Shown here: in pieces, positions 47,200-59,771 of the stretch | Position numbering within the stretch: the stretch's first letter is position 1 | How the letters are laid out: each line of letters starts with the position of its first letter | Origin: Hofstenia miamia | Taxonomy: Eukaryota; Xenacoelomorpha; Acoela; Hofsteniidae | Length of the DNA: 64,000 nt | Direction of reading: 5' to 3' | Assembly (NCBI GenBank): GCA_900660155.1 | Contig: CABFPE010000197.1 | Location: forward strand, 485,712-549,711 | Position numbers and translations under genes: made by a program | The notes under the pieces: model-generated | Database searches by the model: none | Seen by the model: the letters and a program-made list of their open reading frames with translations, nothing else | What the model was told of the DNA's origin: nothing

Positions 47200-49255
47200 T
47201 ATGACAATTTAAAAATGATGGAACAAGAAAAATATAGAATCGAATTCAATAAAAATACATTGTACGTTTTTTTGCAAAGGCAAATAAAAATTTTGTACAA
47301 TTATACGTTGCGCAATGGATGAATTATAAAAATAATTAACTCGAGTATAGTTCGACGATATCTATATTTACGAGAACTATATATGGATATATGTATATGT
47401 TTATATATACTAATTAATACTTTGATTATAAAGGAATGTTTTTATCCTTACTGCTGATAATGAAAGTGCGGATTGCACCAAGAACGCAATTGCCTAGATA
47501 ATAATAAAGCAAGAAGAAATAAACCAAGTGGCCACGAAAGAAAGCCTCTGCGATTTCGAGAGAATGCTCCAATGGCCACTAATCGCAGTCCACAGCGACA
47601 AGCGAGCCTTAGTTAACCAAAATGTAGACGGGCGATTAATCTTATGTAATTTAGAATTAGAAATCACTTGCATAATAATCACAAAAATGTATGTTAGATA
47701 GCAGTTCCTTGCGTGCACCCGCTATGGGTACTTCTCATTAAAACTAGAGCAAACATTCAGATCATGATTATGAGAATCATTAAAAGAGTATTCATTTTTC
47801 AGGGAATTGAATATTTGTTTGTTAGATGCGAGGAGCATTAAATTGTTGAGTCGATATATGGTCACTCTAGAATAGTCTGGTCTTAATGCATTTTATGAAT
47901 GAAAATAGTATTTCAATACTACAAGAAGAATAGCATTGTCAAACACTACCGTCAATGATGCCAAATTCATGCAGAAGAGATGACAACTGCCTAAATCAGA
48001 CTTCCAATTCTGAAGGCTTAACAGTAAATTCATTCAGGCTTAGAGCTGTTCATTAAAAATTATACACATATTTCTGCCAATTATTCTGAATGACCTCTGC
48101 AATTAGGAATCAATCGCAGTAAAAAAATGCACAAGAAAAACATCTTACAAAGGAACAAATTCATATTACATGTTTAACCTTAGAAAAAAGTATGCCATTT
48201 TTCAATGTTAATGTAAACACTTAAACTGTTAAACATCAAACAACATAAATGAAATTTTACAATAACAAATTATATGAATAAGTAAATTTTGTGGATTTTT
48301 CTTATTGTATAATGTGGATTTTATATATTTAATAGACTGTCTTGTAGTAAACGTATTTGTCGTGTGATAGATGGTTACAATTCGCTAACAGACAGCGCTG
48401 CTTTATGTTCTTCTTTTAACTCAGATGCTTCATTAAATGCATCATAATCCCTATTTCCTGGAAGCTCTGTGAGAACAATGAACTTTTCCAATGCTTTTGT
48501 TGCATTAATCAGATACATAACCTATTTGATGCATGTGCCAAATACATTTTAACTTTAGTGAAAGATGTACTTTCTGAGGTTAACCACTGACATACACATT
48601 ATAACTTCAAAAAGCATTTTAAAGCAAGGATTTATTTTAACTATTTTCGAATTATCTCTTTTAACTGTGTTGTATTTTTATATTAAGAGTAATCAAACTT
48701 GTTTTTGAAGCAAAAAAGATAATTATAATATAAAAAAATATCCTGGAAAAAATCCACATGAAAAACACTTGTAGAGTTGATGTGACACCAACGAGAAAGT
48801 CACTTTTCAAGAGTAAGAATCATGTGTAATATGGATATGTAACTCAATTTACATTTTTGACCAATTGCATTTTTTTGGTTTTCTTAATGGCTCTACAATT
48901 GAATTAAATGCTTTATGTTGCAAATATTATATATATTGTTTAGCTGCCTGTACTGTATAAAGAATCTGAAAAATGTAGTAGTGAATATTTTGTTAAAATT
49001 GAATGTAAGCTGATTATGTATTTCCACTGATGATATTATTAAACATTCTAGTTCATAATATAGCATTGAAAGTATTGACAATATTTACATTTTCTAATGC
49101 TATGGACAATTGTCTATGGTCTTATTTTGTATGTGTAGGCAAAGCATAACATAGTGTTGGTAGTCTAAGTCAGAGTTGCAACCGTGCCTGATTTTTTAAA
49201 GCACGCCGCGACACGGAGTTTCTAAAATATTTTTTGGCCACACAAGAAAGGTTCT
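47200..49255. other. FCHo intron, otherwise unremarkable
   Basis: Apart from the candidate exon at 48375-48521, I see no supported feature. Confidence 0.45.
48375..48521 (-). CDS. Candidate terminal exon, product unknown
   Basis: After an aaatag acceptor on the minus strand, 48 codons read VMYLINATKALEKFIVLTEL then PGNRDYDAFNEASELK and EEHKAALSVSEL, ending TAA. The composition is unusually balanced and protein-like for this AT-rich intron: mixed charges and helical, coiled-coil-like content. I recognise no family. It lies on the FCHo strand in the large intron, and its phase-0 entry would also splice after LKYQ (57009), so it could be an alternative FCHo end, the last exon of another gene, or a relic. 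Confidence 0.35.
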   Translation of the reverse strand, partial: VMYLINATKALEKFIVLTELPGNRDYDAFNEASELKEEHKAALSVSEL

Positions 49256-49260
49256 TGCAA

Positions 49261-50635
49261 TTTTTAACCTTTCAATCTAGCGCATTTTTTCTCTGTTAAA
49301 TAAAATGATCAAAGCATCATATTTAATTAAAGCTATTGCAGCATCCTATTGTAACCTTAGTTTTAAAAAAAAACATTTTTTTGATGATGTTTTCATTTGC
49401 TAGAAACTTATTATAAAAGTAGAGCATAGGGTGCTAATATTAAATTTAAAAATGTAAATATTTTTCACCATATTGTTTACATATTATGCATCATTCACTG
49501 CATTTTGATTGACTTGCGTGCACAGTTGCGTCATAGTCCGCTTTTTAACAATGCCACGGCCCAAGCCAAGCCCGGCTCTGCCATGTCTACCTCTGGATGA
49601 AACTTCATACAACACTGATAATAATGTTAAATACATTGAGTGTTTAATATAATCTTTCTAGTCTATAAGTAAATGAATTTTGAAAGATACAAGTTTTCAA
49701 TGTCTGTTAATTTTTGCTATCACTGTAAATGATTGATTTTTACTCCACACAATGCTACCGCAGACTGCAAAATCACCACCAAAATGTAAGCTGTGGGCTA
49801 AATTAAGAATTTCTGACAACAAAGTTTGCCTCACAAAATTGTGAGCATTATGCCATTATTTTTTCAATAAATGTTGGCACGGCATAGTTGGAGCTCTGGC
49901 CTGAGTCCAGCAATTAGATAATTCAATCAAAATTTTTGAAAAATCACCTTTGCAAAGAAATTTAGTAGCAAGCAAGCTCAACAGTATGGGAATATGCCCA
50001 GAGAAAAACGCTGATCTACTTAAAAATTTGTGAATGATAGGTGAAATCATACAAACAGCGTACGACCTTATTATGATGCAATGCAAACTCTCAATGCTGA
50101 AAAACTAACAACATTACTAATGCACATTATAATCTAAAAGTTTGTTATAATTACAGTTTTATAACATACATCTTGTTCTATAACAACTGGCAAAGCTTTT
50201 CATTATAGATACAATGCGTTTGATTAATACAGGACGGGCCAAAAGTTACCCGACAGTAAATCAAAACCATTTTATTTCAAGAGATATTTGTTTTACAACT
50301 AAATAAATTTAATAAGAACATCTAAATATGAACTATCTTTAAAATTTTTCAAACTGAAGACTTTCTTGAATTGCATGTTTTTTCATCCGAATCAATACAG
50401 AATTGCAGATTTTACGACACAGTAGCTTATTTGCATAAATTTGCTTGAATTCAGATGTTATGGAATCTTGCAGTTGATCCAGAATCCTTGGTTTTCATCT
50501 GAAAACTATCTTTCATCATTCCGCAAATACTAAAGCTTATAAATTGAGATCACATGAACGTGGTTCCAAGTCAATAGACTATCTACGTCCAATCCAACCC
50601 GCAGGTAAAATATCTAACACTTTCTTGGGGTAATG
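49261..50635. repeat. Contig-overlap duplication, copy 1
   Basis: Repeated at 50637-52011 with offset 1376. I noticed two differences: 50123 c against 51499 t, and 50139 a against 51515 c. It ends at the single N at 50636, where copy 2 begins at once. This is the pattern of two overlapping contigs, perhaps from two haplotypes, joined with one N. Confidence 0.93.
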
Positions 50636-50636
50636 N
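50636..50636. other. Single-N assembly join
   Basis: Marks the artificial junction between the overlapping contig ends. Confidence 0.9.
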
Positions 50637-52011
50637 TTTTTAACCTTTCAATCTAGCGCATTTTTTCTCTGTTAAATAAAATGATCAAAGCATCATATTT
50701 AATTAAAGCTATTGCAGCATCCTATTGTAACCTTAGTTTTAAAAAAAAACATTTTTTTGATGATGTTTTCATTTGCTAGAAACTTATTATAAAAGTAGAG
50801 CATAGGGTGCTAATATTAAATTTAAAAATGTAAATATTTTTCACCATATTGTTTACATATTATGCATCATTCACTGCATTTTGATTGACTTGCGTGCACA
50901 GTTGCGTCATAGTCCGCTTTTTAACAATGCCACGGCCCAAGCCAAGCCCGGCTCTGCCATGTCTACCTCTGGATGAAACTTCATACAACACTGATAATAA
51001 TGTTAAATACATTGAGTGTTTAATATAATCTTTCTAGTCTATAAGTAAATGAATTTTGAAAGATACAAGTTTTCAATGTCTGTTAATTTTTGCTATCACT
51101 GTAAATGATTGATTTTTACTCCACACAATGCTACCGCAGACTGCAAAATCACCACCAAAATGTAAGCTGTGGGCTAAATTAAGAATTTCTGACAACAAAG
51201 TTTGCCTCACAAAATTGTGAGCATTATGCCATTATTTTTTCAATAAATGTTGGCACGGCATAGTTGGAGCTCTGGCCTGAGTCCAGCAATTAGATAATTC
51301 AATCAAAATTTTTGAAAAATCACCTTTGCAAAGAAATTTAGTAGCAAGCAAGCTCAACAGTATGGGAATATGCCCAGAGAAAAACGCTGATCTACTTAAA
51401 AATTTGTGAATGATAGGTGAAATCATACAAACAGCGTACGACCTTATTATGATGCAATGCAAACTCTCAATGCTGAAAAACTAACAACATTACTAATGTA
51501 CATTATAATCTAAACGTTTGTTATAATTACAGTTTTATAACATACATCTTGTTCTATAACAACTGGCAAAGCTTTTCATTATAGATACAATGCGTTTGAT
51601 TAATACAGGACGGGCCAAAAGTTACCCGACAGTAAATCAAAACCATTTTATTTCAAGAGATATTTGTTTTACAACTAAATAAATTTAATAAGAACATCTA
51701 AATATGAACTATCTTTAAAATTTTTCAAACTGAAGACTTTCTTGAATTGCATGTTTTTTCATCCGAATCAATACAGAATTGCAGATTTTACGACACAGTA
51801 GCTTATTTGCATAAATTTGCTTGAATTCAGATGTTATGGAATCTTGCAGTTGATCCAGAATCCTTGGTTTTCATCTGAAAACTATCTTTCATCATTCCGC
51901 AAATACTAAAGCTTATAAATTGAGATCACATGAACGTGGTTCCAAGTCAATAGACTATCTACGTCCAATCCAACCCGCAGGTAAAATATCTAACACTTTC
52001 TTGGGGTAATG
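50637..52011. repeat. Contig-overlap duplication, copy 2
   Basis: Second copy of 49261-50635; it continues into unique sequence at 52012. Confidence 0.93.
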
Positions 52012-52169
52012 AGTTGGAACGCCGTCTTGCATGAACGTCAAAAGTTGTTGAACACTGGCCTGTCCAGGAGCTGCAGGAAGCCACTTATGTTTGTAATGAA
52101 TAAACAAAATGGAATATTTATTACAAATGATAGTATTTTGGCGTCGGGTGACTTTTGGCCACCCCTGTA
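51604..52169 (-). mobile_element. Internally deleted Tc1/IS630-type element
   Basis: The left end (from TA at 51604: ACAGGACGGGCCAAAAGTTA) and right end (reverse complement ATACAGGGGTGGCCAAAAGT) form inverted repeats of about 28 bp with TA at both edges. The minus strand encodes QQLLTFMQDGVPTHYPKKVL then DILPAGWIGRR, a Tc1/mariner-superfamily block (usually QDGAPPHY ... WIGRRG). It continues, decayed, to LQDSITSEFKQIYANKLLCR. At 566 bp most of the transposase is missing. Its left part is duplicated in copy 1 of the contig overlap. Confidence 0.8.
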
Positions 52170-52179
52170 TAATGGTTTT

Positions 52180-54960
52180 ACGATGATTAAAGCAAAAGCA
52201 TTGCAACTACCCTAAAAAATGGGATCTATTGATAAATTATCATAAAATACTTTAAATACCATAGAAACCTTAACAGGGAAAAAATTTAACATTACAGCAT
52301 CTCAGGATCCATACACACACTCTGAATACGTTTTTAGCTCTGGTATAAAAACAATGATTTACCAGATACAACGGTTTTGCTCTTCAACTACCGGATGAGA
52401 TACGATTCTTTTTAACGTGAATTTACTAAAAGGTTTTTAAAATATATTAGTGAACTGCACTGTTGAATGCGTCATCGACTTTTTAACACTTGGTATTAAA
52501 ATGCGACAATTCTAAATAGATTGGAAATATTCAAGCTAAACACTCTCTCTGAACTTTCAATTTACATGTTCAGATAAATGCAATGCATAATTTTCACATT
52601 AATACCTTTAATCTACTGAAAAGACTGCATTCATTATTAAATTTGAAAAAATTATTGTCTACAAAGGCATTTTATAATTTTTCGGTCAACGAAATAATCT
52701 TTCAATAATATATGATATTATATTAACAATGAGACTACATTTCGCAGATAAACCATGATTGCATAAGCCAAAACATAATTATACATTTGTAACACAGACT
52801 CTCTTGAAAGCCTTGCAAAAAATTCCCTTGTGCTAAAGAAGCAGTAAATAAACTTGGGGAAACGCCAAATTTTTAGAGAAATAATATTTCAAAAGATGCA
52901 TCTTTAGTTTTCATTTGCTTTTTTGATACTTAAATATATGTTTATAGGTGTGATTTTAGAAAAACTTGGATTTAAATTAAAAAATTGGTAGAACTAAAAT
53001 TCTACTTAAATAGATGATTATGGCATTATAATAGCAAAAAATGGCATTATAATTTCACGATGTTGCAATTATTGGTCCATTAAATGTCATTAAAGGGAAA
53101 TATTTTCCATTTTCTTTAAAAACGGAATGCAGCATTGTAAACAAAAACTGTTCAATACAACAGCGATTAACAGAGTTATCAGCAGAGATGGACATGGACA
53201 CCGGCAAGGCATGGACCAAGTTTGAGTTGAAGTTTTTTTTGAAAAGATGTTGGCGTTATTTTAAGTGGAGCGCGTCGGTTTTGGACCTGAATTTTAAGCC
53301 CAAGTCTATCCCAGGTTATCCAAAGAAAAATAGCTTGCAATTTTACACAAAATGTCGCATTTGTGGGTATAACTTTGGATTATCCTCATTTGGCAACAAT
53401 TTGCAAAATTTTCCTTATTAAGCAAAACGAATATTTGCCATTTTGTTAGATTGATAACTAAGCAATTGCATCAATATAATTTTGAAAATTCACTATGATT
53501 AAATAACACAAAGTTCTGGCAAAACATATCTAAGATATTGCAAATTGCATTACGTTCGCATAGGAAGCTGTTTTTATCTCGATTTGTTAATTATGTTAGC
53601 GCATGGCGATTTAAAAATGTATTTTATATTATGGTAGAAAACAAACTTAATTTCATAGAATTTATTGTTTCTACCCCTTAGTACTAATAATTCAATTCAG
53701 AATTGCAATAAAATGATTTCATAATTTACTTCTTCCTAATATTAGTGAATAAAAAATCGATACAATCAACATATATATTAAAACGTTCATTGCTTTTACT
53801 ATATCTCATTTTTGAATAAATTATTTATCGCAAAGCGGCAACACAAAGATTCCATCGAGGAATTGGGTTGCTTACAGTTTAGATAACCTCGCCTCCTATT
53901 TCAGCACAATTCTGCAGATAGCAATGGCCGCGTAATTTAAGTAGGCCATGGTTAACAGGACTTCGCAAAAGATAGTTGGGCAGTGGATGGATTTTGATTA
54001 AATATCTTAAGATAGGACTTAATCTATAGGAAGACCCTACAAAATCGTTCGACTGATTTGTATATGATGATGAAAAATATTCACATTTTTATTGTAGAGT
54101 TTAGAAAATATAACTGTATCTCAACATTTTGACAAACGTGCAATATATTTTAAAAAACGAGTTCAATAAGTATGTAATGTATGTATGCACTACACAGTCA
54201 GAATTTCAAAAATAAACTTCAAAACTGTAATTTATTTTCCTCCAATAAAATTCCAGGAATTTCATTTGAAATTTTTCTAATAGTTCCTGCACAACACATT
54301 AGAGAAACAACAAAAAAGTTTGAGTGTGCAAATTTAATTACTTATCTCAGGTCTAGCTCTTCAAGCGCTTTTTTAGTTGAACAGTTTCCCTGAGAAAAGA
54401 ATTTCATGAAATTAAAGTAAAATAGATAACAATTAGTTCGGAAATATCAAAATGTTAAAAATTTGATATAAAAACAAGTTAGAGCTTACATTTGTTAAAT
54501 TGTACTCATTGATTCAACGATATCTCTGAACGATTTAAAGCAATTTCCAAAATTTTGAATGGAATTAGATTTATACAAACGTTCAATCCCAAAGGAACTC
54601 ACTGTTAATTGCCTCCAAGTTGTGTTTGCATATAAATTTAGATTCTAGTCTAATCAGATTGTAAGGGATTGCTTAAATTGGGAAATAAACTGTAAAATAC
54701 ATTGCCAGGTAGGCATTCTACTAACCTATTTAGTGATATAAAAATAAATATTCTTTGGAACGAATTGGAATAATGGAATAATGTTGAGTAAGTCAACTCA
54801 TTTACTGCTGCAGTGACATGGCAGAGTATTTGATATTAGTGTTTTACTGACAATATTTCAGTATGTTATCTCATTCAGTTCTTCAAAGCGAAATAAAATT
54901 TTCCCATTACTATTATTATGTTGATAGAACAATTCTAAATGTGAGAAATTTAAAATAAAA
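52180..54960. other. FCHo intron, nothing firmly recognised
   Basis: AT-rich. A less AT-rich island at 53830-53970 is not matched to anything I know. A 77-codon open stretch at 53188-53421 has no recognisable family. Confidence 0.45.
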
Positions 54961-54968
54961 ATAAAAAA

Positions 54969-55340
54969 TACAGTAAATTCTCCTGTATAAGCGACCACCA
55001 TGTAAAAGCCGCAACCGAAACTTTGAATGTTGTTTTTTGAGTTACAGGGATACAGCGTGCATAAGCAGCACACTTATGCACACTTATTTTATCCCTGCTC
55101 ACAAGTTATTCCATTCATTAATTAAACTGAATTTAACCTAGCTACAAGTTCTGGATATTTCCCACTGTACTATTTTTGAATAAATTATTTTCAGCTTTTA
55201 CGCATTCTAAAGGTAACTTAACCGCGAACACAGCGAAAAGTTTACAGATATAATTTTTAGACTGTGTATAAGCCACACCGCAAACATTTAAACAAAATTT
55301 TAGATTCACAGGTGCGGCTTATAGACTAGGATTTACTGTA
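54969..55340. mobile_element. pogo/Tigger-type MITE
   Basis: Left TACAGTAAATTCTCCTGTAT and right end (reverse complement TACAGTAAATCCTAGTCTAT) continue into a shared ATAAGC...CACC block, giving imperfect inverted repeats of about 30 bp starting CAGT with TA targets. CAGT ends are typical of pogo/Tigger elements. No coding content in 372 bp. Confidence 0.75.
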
Positions 55341-55344
55341 CATG

Positions 55345-57000
55345 AAATAGCCAAATTAAAAGCATGCATGTTTTCAAATTACAGTTTCTTAAAAAAACTT
55401 TTGCTAAAATCATGTGCATCTTCAAAAATTGTGTGCTATAAATTCGAAATTGAAACATTCATTAATTCTTATTATATTTAAAAAAAATATTTATAAACTA
55501 TAAACAAGTAAAAGAAGCAAACAATTTCCACTCAAACAATTTCAGACGGATAACCAACACTAGGACAATGATCATCAAATAAAGTGCGTGAAAACACAGT
55601 GACACTTTGTAATGACTTTAATTTCAAGTTTTTAACCATTTTCAGGAGTTTTCAAAATGTTAGAGGAAAATACACAAGCTGTTTGTAAGATGTTAATCAT
55701 TCTCTCAAAAGATGAGAAAGCATCATGTATAATTGTTTTGTTTTGACATTACATCAAATTTGCATAATCTATCAAATCACTAACCATTAATGATTTTCAA
55801 CAAAATTGTTAAAAATGAGAAAAAATTAAATAATTTCTTGGAAATTCATTTAATTGATATTCAACTAATGTTGCCCGAGAATCGCTTACTAGAGATGTTT
55901 CTCCACAAAGAAAAATAGTACTATTACAAAAGGCTACACAATTATATTCTTAATTTGTTAACTTCATACATTCTTCTCTAATGGATATATTGAATTAATG
56001 AGAAGCTAATGATTTTTCAAATTAACTTAACAAAACGGTACATTATATAGCAACAAGTGAAAAATCTAGGAACATTAACATGGTGAACAGGTCAAACTTG
56101 TCTTAGGAGCTTTGCTTAAGAACAATGGTCTTGTCTGTTTAATCTCGAAAACTATAGAAAAAGTGAAGAGTGTAGCATAAAGAATATTAAAAAATCGAGA
56201 CTAAATAACGATTGAAATGCAAATTTACAGAAGGCGTACGAGTGAACAGTTACAATAACTTGGAATGAAAATTTCGAATGTGATTTAGAAAAATCACTAA
56301 ATATACTAATTCATGGACCAGTATTAGTCGAAAAAGTGATTCACTATGCCAATGATGTTGAAAATGATATATAACCAAATGCTTTAAGGGTGAAATTTTA
56401 AAAAAGTCTTAATTCGTATAAAAAATTATTGAGAAGTAAATTCACACAATTTTTCTTCAGCGGAATCTTGGACGGAAATCCGAGAGCAGTAGAAAATTAT
56501 AGAGAAGATTTTTAAAGGCGGATGAAGCAGCTCCATTTCATTACACTATGAGAACTGGAAAATTGAATTCGAAAGGAGAGTCAAATTTTGGAATGATAAG
56601 CTACTTTTAAAGATCTTATCGACTGTAGAAACACGGAAAATAATCGCAATCTTACGTCTTGAATCCAAATAATTAATATTTATAAGTAATGAAATGAGAG
56701 AAATCAATGAATTTTTCGCGATTTACGTTAAATTATGCAGTAAGACACCGACATCACATCATACATAAAATTACGCTTAAAATAAAGTGTCTTTATATCA
56801 GAAATACCTAGCTGTGTATTATATTTGCAATTTCCATCCGATTCCACACATGCCATTCATATAAAAGGGGCGAGAATGTTTGCTCAGATAAGTGTCTTTT
56901 GTTCCAAGCAGATCATTAATACCTATCTCTTACATGATATTTCAACTTAGAAGTAAATATGAAATACAAAAATTAACTTTATGAAAATCTCAATGCAAAG
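55345..57000. other. FCHo intron, apart from a promoter-like site
   Basis: AT-rich intron sequence with no supported gene; see 56860-56888 for a core-promoter-like site. Confidence 0.45.
56860..56888 (+). promoter_or_regulatory. Orphan TATA-Inr core promoter candidate
   Basis: TATAAAAG followed by GGGCG, with an initiator-like CTCAGATA 24-28 bases downstream, on the plus strand and antisense to FCHo. No reading frame follows. Could be chance or the start of a noncoding transcript. Confidence 0.3.
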
Positions 57001-57008
57001 AATCTTAC

Positions 57009-57126
57009 CTGATATTTGAGAACGTCGACATTGAGAAATGAACTGGAGGAATTTAGCTTGGTTAAATATGTTCCCAATGCTACCATGTCAAATTGATAAA
57101 TATGATTTTGTCCTTGTATTTCCGGT
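57009..57126 (-). CDS. FCHo: FCHo muniscin mu-homology domain exon
   Basis: Encodes PEIQGQNHIYQFDMVALGTY then LTKLNSSSSFLNVDVLKYQ. Vertebrate FCHO/SGIP1 have a FxMxALxxxLKKL ... YxNVDVLKYQV stretch at this point. Donor CAG|gtaag, acceptor aatatttag; enters with one base to complete a Gly codon and leaves in phase 0. Confidence 0.93.
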
Positions 57127-57496
57127 CTAAATATTAGGTACATTAAATAATATCCCAAAATAACGTTAACAATTTTAATATTTTTTGGTCAGTAAGCATT
57201 TTTTTTCAAAATAATATTGTAAGAAAATAAATTGAGAATACTCAAATTATTAAAAAATTATAATTCATTTTAATCTCTTAAATAGTCTAATGTAAATCTA
57301 TCAAACTAGTATACTCATAGCTTAGAATGAAGAAAGCTCAACGATTAGAATATTTGAACACTTCAGACAATTTTCATAGGACAAATTCCGTTTAAAACAA
57401 CACATCATATATTAATTGCGACTTTGAAAATAAATGACTTTTCATTTTATAAAATAAACTTTTCGCCCAGCATTTTATTGATTTAGTTTTGTAAAA

Positions 57497-57625
57497 TCTA
57501 TATCTATAATTCTATCTATTTAGATCTATCTATATCTATATATCTACATACATATATCTATCTATCTATCTATCTATCTATCTAGACATCTATTTATCTA
57601 TATATCCATCCATCCATCCATCAAT
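57497..57625. repeat. (ATCT)n / (ATCC)n microsatellite
   Basis: Tetranucleotide ATCT repeats, imperfect at first, turning into ATCC near 57605. Confidence 0.95.
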
Positions 57626-57712
57626 CTGAATGTTGAATAATTTCAACTTTTCAAAGCGGTTAATAGTAATTACTTCTGCGATTTTAGAATTAGATTTGTT
57701 CTCATAATTACA

Positions 57713-57868
57713 TTAAAATTTTCTGTTCTTGATTGATCTTCGTCGTTTGCGAATAGTCGAAATATTTGAGTTCAGTTGCTTAATATTTGAATCACGCAGG
57801 GGCAGTTTCCAATAAATAGCTTTCATTACGGCTTTGACTTCATGTTCTTGGTTGTGAATTGGTGGTAA
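57713..57868 (-). pseudogene. Penelope-like relic: post-RT segment
   Basis: The minus strand reads LPPIHNQEHEVKAVMKAIYW then KLPLRDSNIKQLNSNIST and ends at a stop. It parallels DIKETKKDIYWKLPFIENNT of the Penelope-like frame at 37248-39116. It is 50-odd codons without a stop, flanked by unrelated intron sequence. Confidence 0.6.
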
Positions 57869-57898
57869 GGTGATTACTTTGTCAATATATTCTTTAAT

Positions 57899-58061
57899 TA
57901 CAGTAAATCTTCGATTATCCGCTACTCACTTATACCCCGCACTCTGTTTATGCAATTTTTTTTCATTTCAAACAAGCATTATATAATAAATTTGCCACCT
58001 CGTATATTCGCCGAAAATTTGTTTATCTCCGATGACGGTGGATAATTGATGGCTTACTGTA
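57899..58061. mobile_element. Small pogo-type MITE
   Basis: Left TACAGTAAATCTTCGATTAT and right end (reverse complement TACAGTAAGCCATCAATTAT), both followed by CC, form imperfect inverted repeats of about 24 bp with TA edges. 163 bp, non-coding. Same CAGT-type ends as the element at 54969-55340 but a different sequence. Confidence 0.65.
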
Positions 58062-58699
58062 TTCGTCCAAAATTTCATATAAATTGTTAATCGAACCAAT
58101 TAGACTTTCACAATCTGATGATATTCTTATTATTCCATAAGTTAAACATGTTGATCTCATATTTAAGATCACAATATAAATGTGCTGGAATGTATAAATT
58201 AGTGTCTGCTGGTTTTTGAAAGAAAGATGATCTACAACCTCTTTCACTCTTAATTACTGTACCATCAATTCAATGGTTTACATTTTTCTTTTTCAAAAAT
58301 GAGCTTCAATTCTTCGACACATCCAATAATATATTGTAGAAAATTAGCGAGCTAATCAGAACTTTCAAAAGCAACAAAAATAGATTAATAATTCATATAT
58401 CAATGGTAGAATAGAGATTTCGCTTTTTACATGTTGGTTAAAAAATGTCGACTTTAAAGCAGGTCATTGTTGGTCCAAGGGATGATTCCATAGTTATGGT
58501 TCAATATATTCATACACCATATTATTGAATGTGAATTTTACATTTAAACAGGCAATATTAACATTAACATAATGTTCGTAGGAAAACCACTTATCTTTGA
58601 TATATACATACTTGTACATGCACATAAATAGTGTTAATAACAAAAAGATAATTTGTGCGCTTAGCGTTTATTGCAGTCATGACTAAAAGCAAACAATAC

Positions 58700-58855
58700 C
58701 CTTGTAAAATCTGCTTATTGATGAGCACTTCATCGACAATATAAGAATTATAAAGAACAAACGAAAGATTATCCACAAATTTATTGGACGTGAGTGCTTG
58801 CACGAAGCCAGAAGGGAACGAGAAGACCAACGAACCACAAATGCGAACATTACAT
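58700..58855 (-). CDS. FCHo: FCHo muniscin mu-homology domain exon
   Basis: Reads CNVRICGSLVFSFPSGFVQA, then LTSNKFVDNLSFVLYN and DEVLINKQILQG. Vertebrate counterparts read CIVKITGDMTLSFPSGI, FTSNP, LEQILPNxQLL. Acceptor gatcatttag, donor CAAGG|gtattg. Phases match both neighbours (one base in, two bases out). Confidence 0.93.
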
Positions 58856-59771
58856 CTAAATGATCATCTTATACTAGGAAAAATGCAAATTAAATTTATT
58901 ATGAAGCATTTTCAAAAAATTAATGTAATAAAACAATGTCCCACTTCCCTCTCCTGGTAATCTAATTAAGCAAAATTGTTTAAAATGACGCACTGACGTC
59001 CAATTTCTAAGACACAATTCATGCGCGACACTAAAACCTTGTTTTAATCTCCTAGACGCAATATAATTATTAATAGAATATCATTCGCTGTGAAACTTCT
59101 TAATAATCATCCAGTCCACTCAGTATAATTGCCTCAGCAAATAGACAAAAACTCAATTGACGCAATAAAACTCGAGGTATATGTCAGCAATGATGAACCT
59201 TATTTAATAACATGTTTGAGAGTTTATTACAAATTCTACACTAACAAACGGCTAAATATTTAGTCAACGTTAGACAAATTTAATATGTACAATCTCAACT
59301 TTATCACTGACAATGTCGTACGCAGGAGGGGGTTCATGGTGGAATGTCCAACTTAAAGTTTTGAACATTGATATATTTCGGCTAAATAAACAATATTCTG
59401 TAAAAAAATTAAAATATATTTAAAGCTAAGCGCTTTTGGCCACTCAACTTGAGATTTTTCGCAAAATAGACTAATATATACATTTGAAATCGCTAGAAAA
59501 ATGTGCAAAAGGTTGTGGTGGGCAAAGCAACAATAATTTATTTTTGCACGTTTATTATTAACTAATTGACAAGAAAGTCTGGGTAAACTAAATGAATATA
59601 TTTGTATAAGAAGGCCATCGTTCAATCGTGTTTATACAAGCGCACTCGAAAAGAACGCACCAGTCAGTAATACGTTGCAAAACGACAACTTCTTCAAATT
59701 ACACTGTGCGCGATTAACTAGTCACTGATTGCCTACTAAACCAATTGTGAGTGTCACCATCACAACAGACG

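Noticed and set aside
49856..51462. Two identical 76-codon minus-strand frames 1376 bases apart
   Set aside because: They lie in the two copies of the contig overlap; they are one sequence counted twice, and the frame has no recognisable family.
53830..53970. Less AT-rich island in the FCHo intron as an exon or small RNA
   Set aside because: Stops in all frames within a short distance and no RNA signature that I recognise.
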